Assembly (NCBI GenBank): GCA_023262335.1
Contig: JALRBE010000054.1
Coordinates: 1 to 6,163 of the forward strand
DNA length: 6,163 nt
Reading direction: 5' to 3'
From: Candidatus Saccharimonadia bacterium
Lineage (GTDB): Bacteria; Patescibacteriota; Saccharimonadia; Saccharimonadales; Saccharimonadaceae
The translations under genes were made by a program, and so were the position numbers. Of the stretch, positions 4,891 to 6,163 are shown one piece after another. How positions within the stretch are numbered: position 1 is the stretch's first letter; each line of letters starts with the position of its first letter. Below the pieces are notes generated by a model that was not told the origin of the DNA, searched no databases, and saw nothing but the letters and a program-made list of their open reading frames with translations.

Positions 4891-6163
4891 ATGAACGCTC
4901 TCCAGCTTAACTATTGGCTCAAGCAGCACTGGAAGCTACTGCTTGCCTGCCTTGTGGCCGTGCTGGTGCTCGCGAACGTCATTTTTCAGATCGTGTACCC
5001 GAGCAGCAGGCTCATTCCAGGCACCAAGGTGGAAGGTCTCGACGTCGGCGGTTTGAAGCGCGCGGATGCCGCCAAGAAGCTGGACGACGCGTACGGCGGC
5101 CTGAAGCTCAGCATTTTCTTTGGCAAGAACGACGCCGCGTTCCAGGAACCAAAAATGAGCGAGGTCGGAATCGGCGTCAGCAACGCGGCGCGCCTTGAAG
5201 CGATCGAGTATCCGTTTTATTTGCGTATTATTCCAACGTCTATTTGGTGGGCGGGCGCCTTGGCGAAGGAAGGCACCATTGAGTACGTCTACGATAAGAA
5301 CAAGATTGCCGCGTATACCACTAGCAAGGTCGGCGAGGATTGCAACATTCCGCCCAAGAACGCGTCGCTCAAGCTCATTGATACCCAATTGCAACTAGTG
5401 CCGTCGGTAACTGGCGGCGTATGCGACATAACCCAGTTCCAGCAGGCGCTCGCCGAAGTCGTTCCGCAGTCGGGCGGTGGCAATGAGGTGCGCATAGACA
5501 TCGAAGAAACTCCGGCACCCGTGAGCGACGACATGGCGCGCGACCTTGCCGCCAAACTGAACGGCCGGCTCGGCGCGCCAATGCCAATGAGCGTCGACGC
5601 GGCGACGGAGTCGGTGCCCGGCAGGGTCGTTCTGAGCTGGCTGGACTTTACTGCCGTCGTGCCGGAGCGGGTCATCGACAACAGCGCGAACCAGCAGGCG
5701 TCGCTCAAGTTCGGCGTGAACAGGGAACGCATGGAATCGTACCTGAACCAGGGCATCGCCGCGAAGCTCATCAAAAAACCCGGCGTGAGCAAAGTGACCA
5801 CCCTTGATTTTACGGAAACCGCTCGCGTGAACGGGGCGGATGGCCGTGGCATCGACGTCGCCAAGACCGTGCAGTCCATAGAAGATTACATAAACGGCAA
5901 AACGCAAAAGGCGACCGGCATGACGGTCGTGGTCGGTCCATCGACGACCTACACGCGTAACTACACCCCTACGAGCAAGGGCTTCTCGGCGCTGCTCGCC
6001 CAATATGCCCAGGACAATCCTGGCACGTACGGCATCGCGTTTCAGGAACTGACCGGTGTCGCCCATCCGCGGAGCGCGACGTTCAGGGGTGACGACCGCA
6101 TGCCTGCCGCGGGCGTACATTCGCTTTATTTGGCATATACGTACGTCATGGAAGAAGCCGCGG
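4891..6163 (+). CDS. Tandem paralogue with PG_binding_4-like repeats and a degenerate beta-lactamase-like domain, 3' end cut by window
   Basis: The frame is open from the ATG at 4891 to the right edge (424 codons). It aligns along its whole visible length with the upstream gene: membrane segment at 16-35, GLDVGG, PTSIWWA (115-121), Cys pair 151/178 with the same 27-residue spacing, a second repeat ending in RVNGADGRGIDV (from 313), KVTTLDFTE, and TYTRNYTPTSKG leading into the hydrolase-like domain. Where the upstream protein has the catalytic S-T-Y-K, this one has G408-V-H-S411 within AAGVHSLYLAY, so both nucleophile and general-base lysine are absent. The frame is intact and the surrounding helix is conserved, so it looks like a maintained pseudoenzyme rather than decay. 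The SDN and KTG regions lie beyond the window. Perhaps 150-170 residues are missing, judging from the paralogue. It is probably a non-catalytic wall-binding or partner protein. Confidence 0.82.
   Translation, partial: MNALQLNYWLKQHWKLLLACLVAVLVLANVIFQIVYPSSRLIPGTKVEGLDVGGLKRADAAKKLDDAYGGLKLSIFFGKNDAAFQEPKMSEVGIGVSNAARLEAIEYPFYLRIIPTSIWWAGALAKEGTIEYVYDKNKIAAYTTSKVGEDCNIPPKNASLKLIDTQLQLVPSVTGGVCDITQFQQALAEVVPQSGGGNEVRIDIEETPAPVSDDMARDLAAKLNGRLGAPMPMSVDAATESVPGRVVLSWLDFTAVVPERVIDNSANQQASLKFGVNRERMESYLNQGIAAKLIKKPGVSKVTTLDFTETARVNGADGRGIDVAKTVQSIEDYINGKTQKATGMTVVVGPSTTYTRNYTPTSKGFSALLAQYAQDNPGTYGIAFQELTGVAHPRSATFRGDDRMPAAGVHSLYLAYTYVMEEAA

Noticed and set aside
5395..6120. An open antisense frame (about 241 codons) opposite the second paralogue
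   Set aside because: The sense frame aligns with the upstream paralogue throughout. The antisense product is Arg/His-rich and unrecognisable.

Overview
The window is a GC-rich, tightly packed bacterial segment with five genes and almost no spare DNA. The longest gap is the 87-base divergent intergenic region at 1375-1461. All five genes concern the cell surface or its control. No tRNA, rRNA, CRISPR array, insertion sequence or terminator hairpin was found. TGA and TAG both serve as stops, and no in-frame TGA is read through, so the UGA=Gly code of Gracilibacteria/Absconditabacteria does not apply. Compact spacing, near-leaderless promoters, a LexA-type DNA-binding domain without a protease, and PG_binding_4-type wall proteins fused to a minimal serine-hydrolase domain suggest a Patescibacteria/CPR genome, most likely Candidatus Saccharibacteria (TM7). 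This placement is an inference from gene style; an actinobacterial origin is not excluded.

Layout: (1) 1-1374, minus strand: a large WbaP-type polyprenyl-phosphate sugar-phosphate transferase, cut by the left window edge shortly before its C-terminus. (2) 1375-1461: a divergent control region with two facing promoters and a short direct repeat. (3) 1462-2766, plus strand: a polytopic Wzy/WaaL-type O-antigen ligase/polymerase. Its TAA overlaps by one base the ATG of (4) 2766-3107, a 113-residue protein with a LexA-type winged helix and no S24 peptidase. (5) 3125-4855: a membrane-anchored protein with two PG_binding_4-like regions and a C-terminal class A beta-lactamase-like serine hydrolase domain with SxxK, SDN and KVG motifs. 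(6) 4891 to the right edge: a tandem paralogue of (5), in which the SxxK nucleophile and lysine are both replaced.

How the genes may work together: the transferase would load the first sugar phosphate onto undecaprenyl phosphate at the inner face of the membrane. The Wzy/WaaL-like protein would polymerise or transfer the exported glycan on the outer face. The two paralogues would sit in the membrane with their wall-facing domains outside, one probably catalytic and one probably a non-catalytic partner. The small winged-helix protein is the only candidate regulator.

The two most notable observations are the apparent active/dead paralogue pair, and a recurrent promoter design in which a -10 box lies 6-11 bases upstream of the ATG. 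That design implies leaderless or nearly leaderless mRNAs for four of the five genes.
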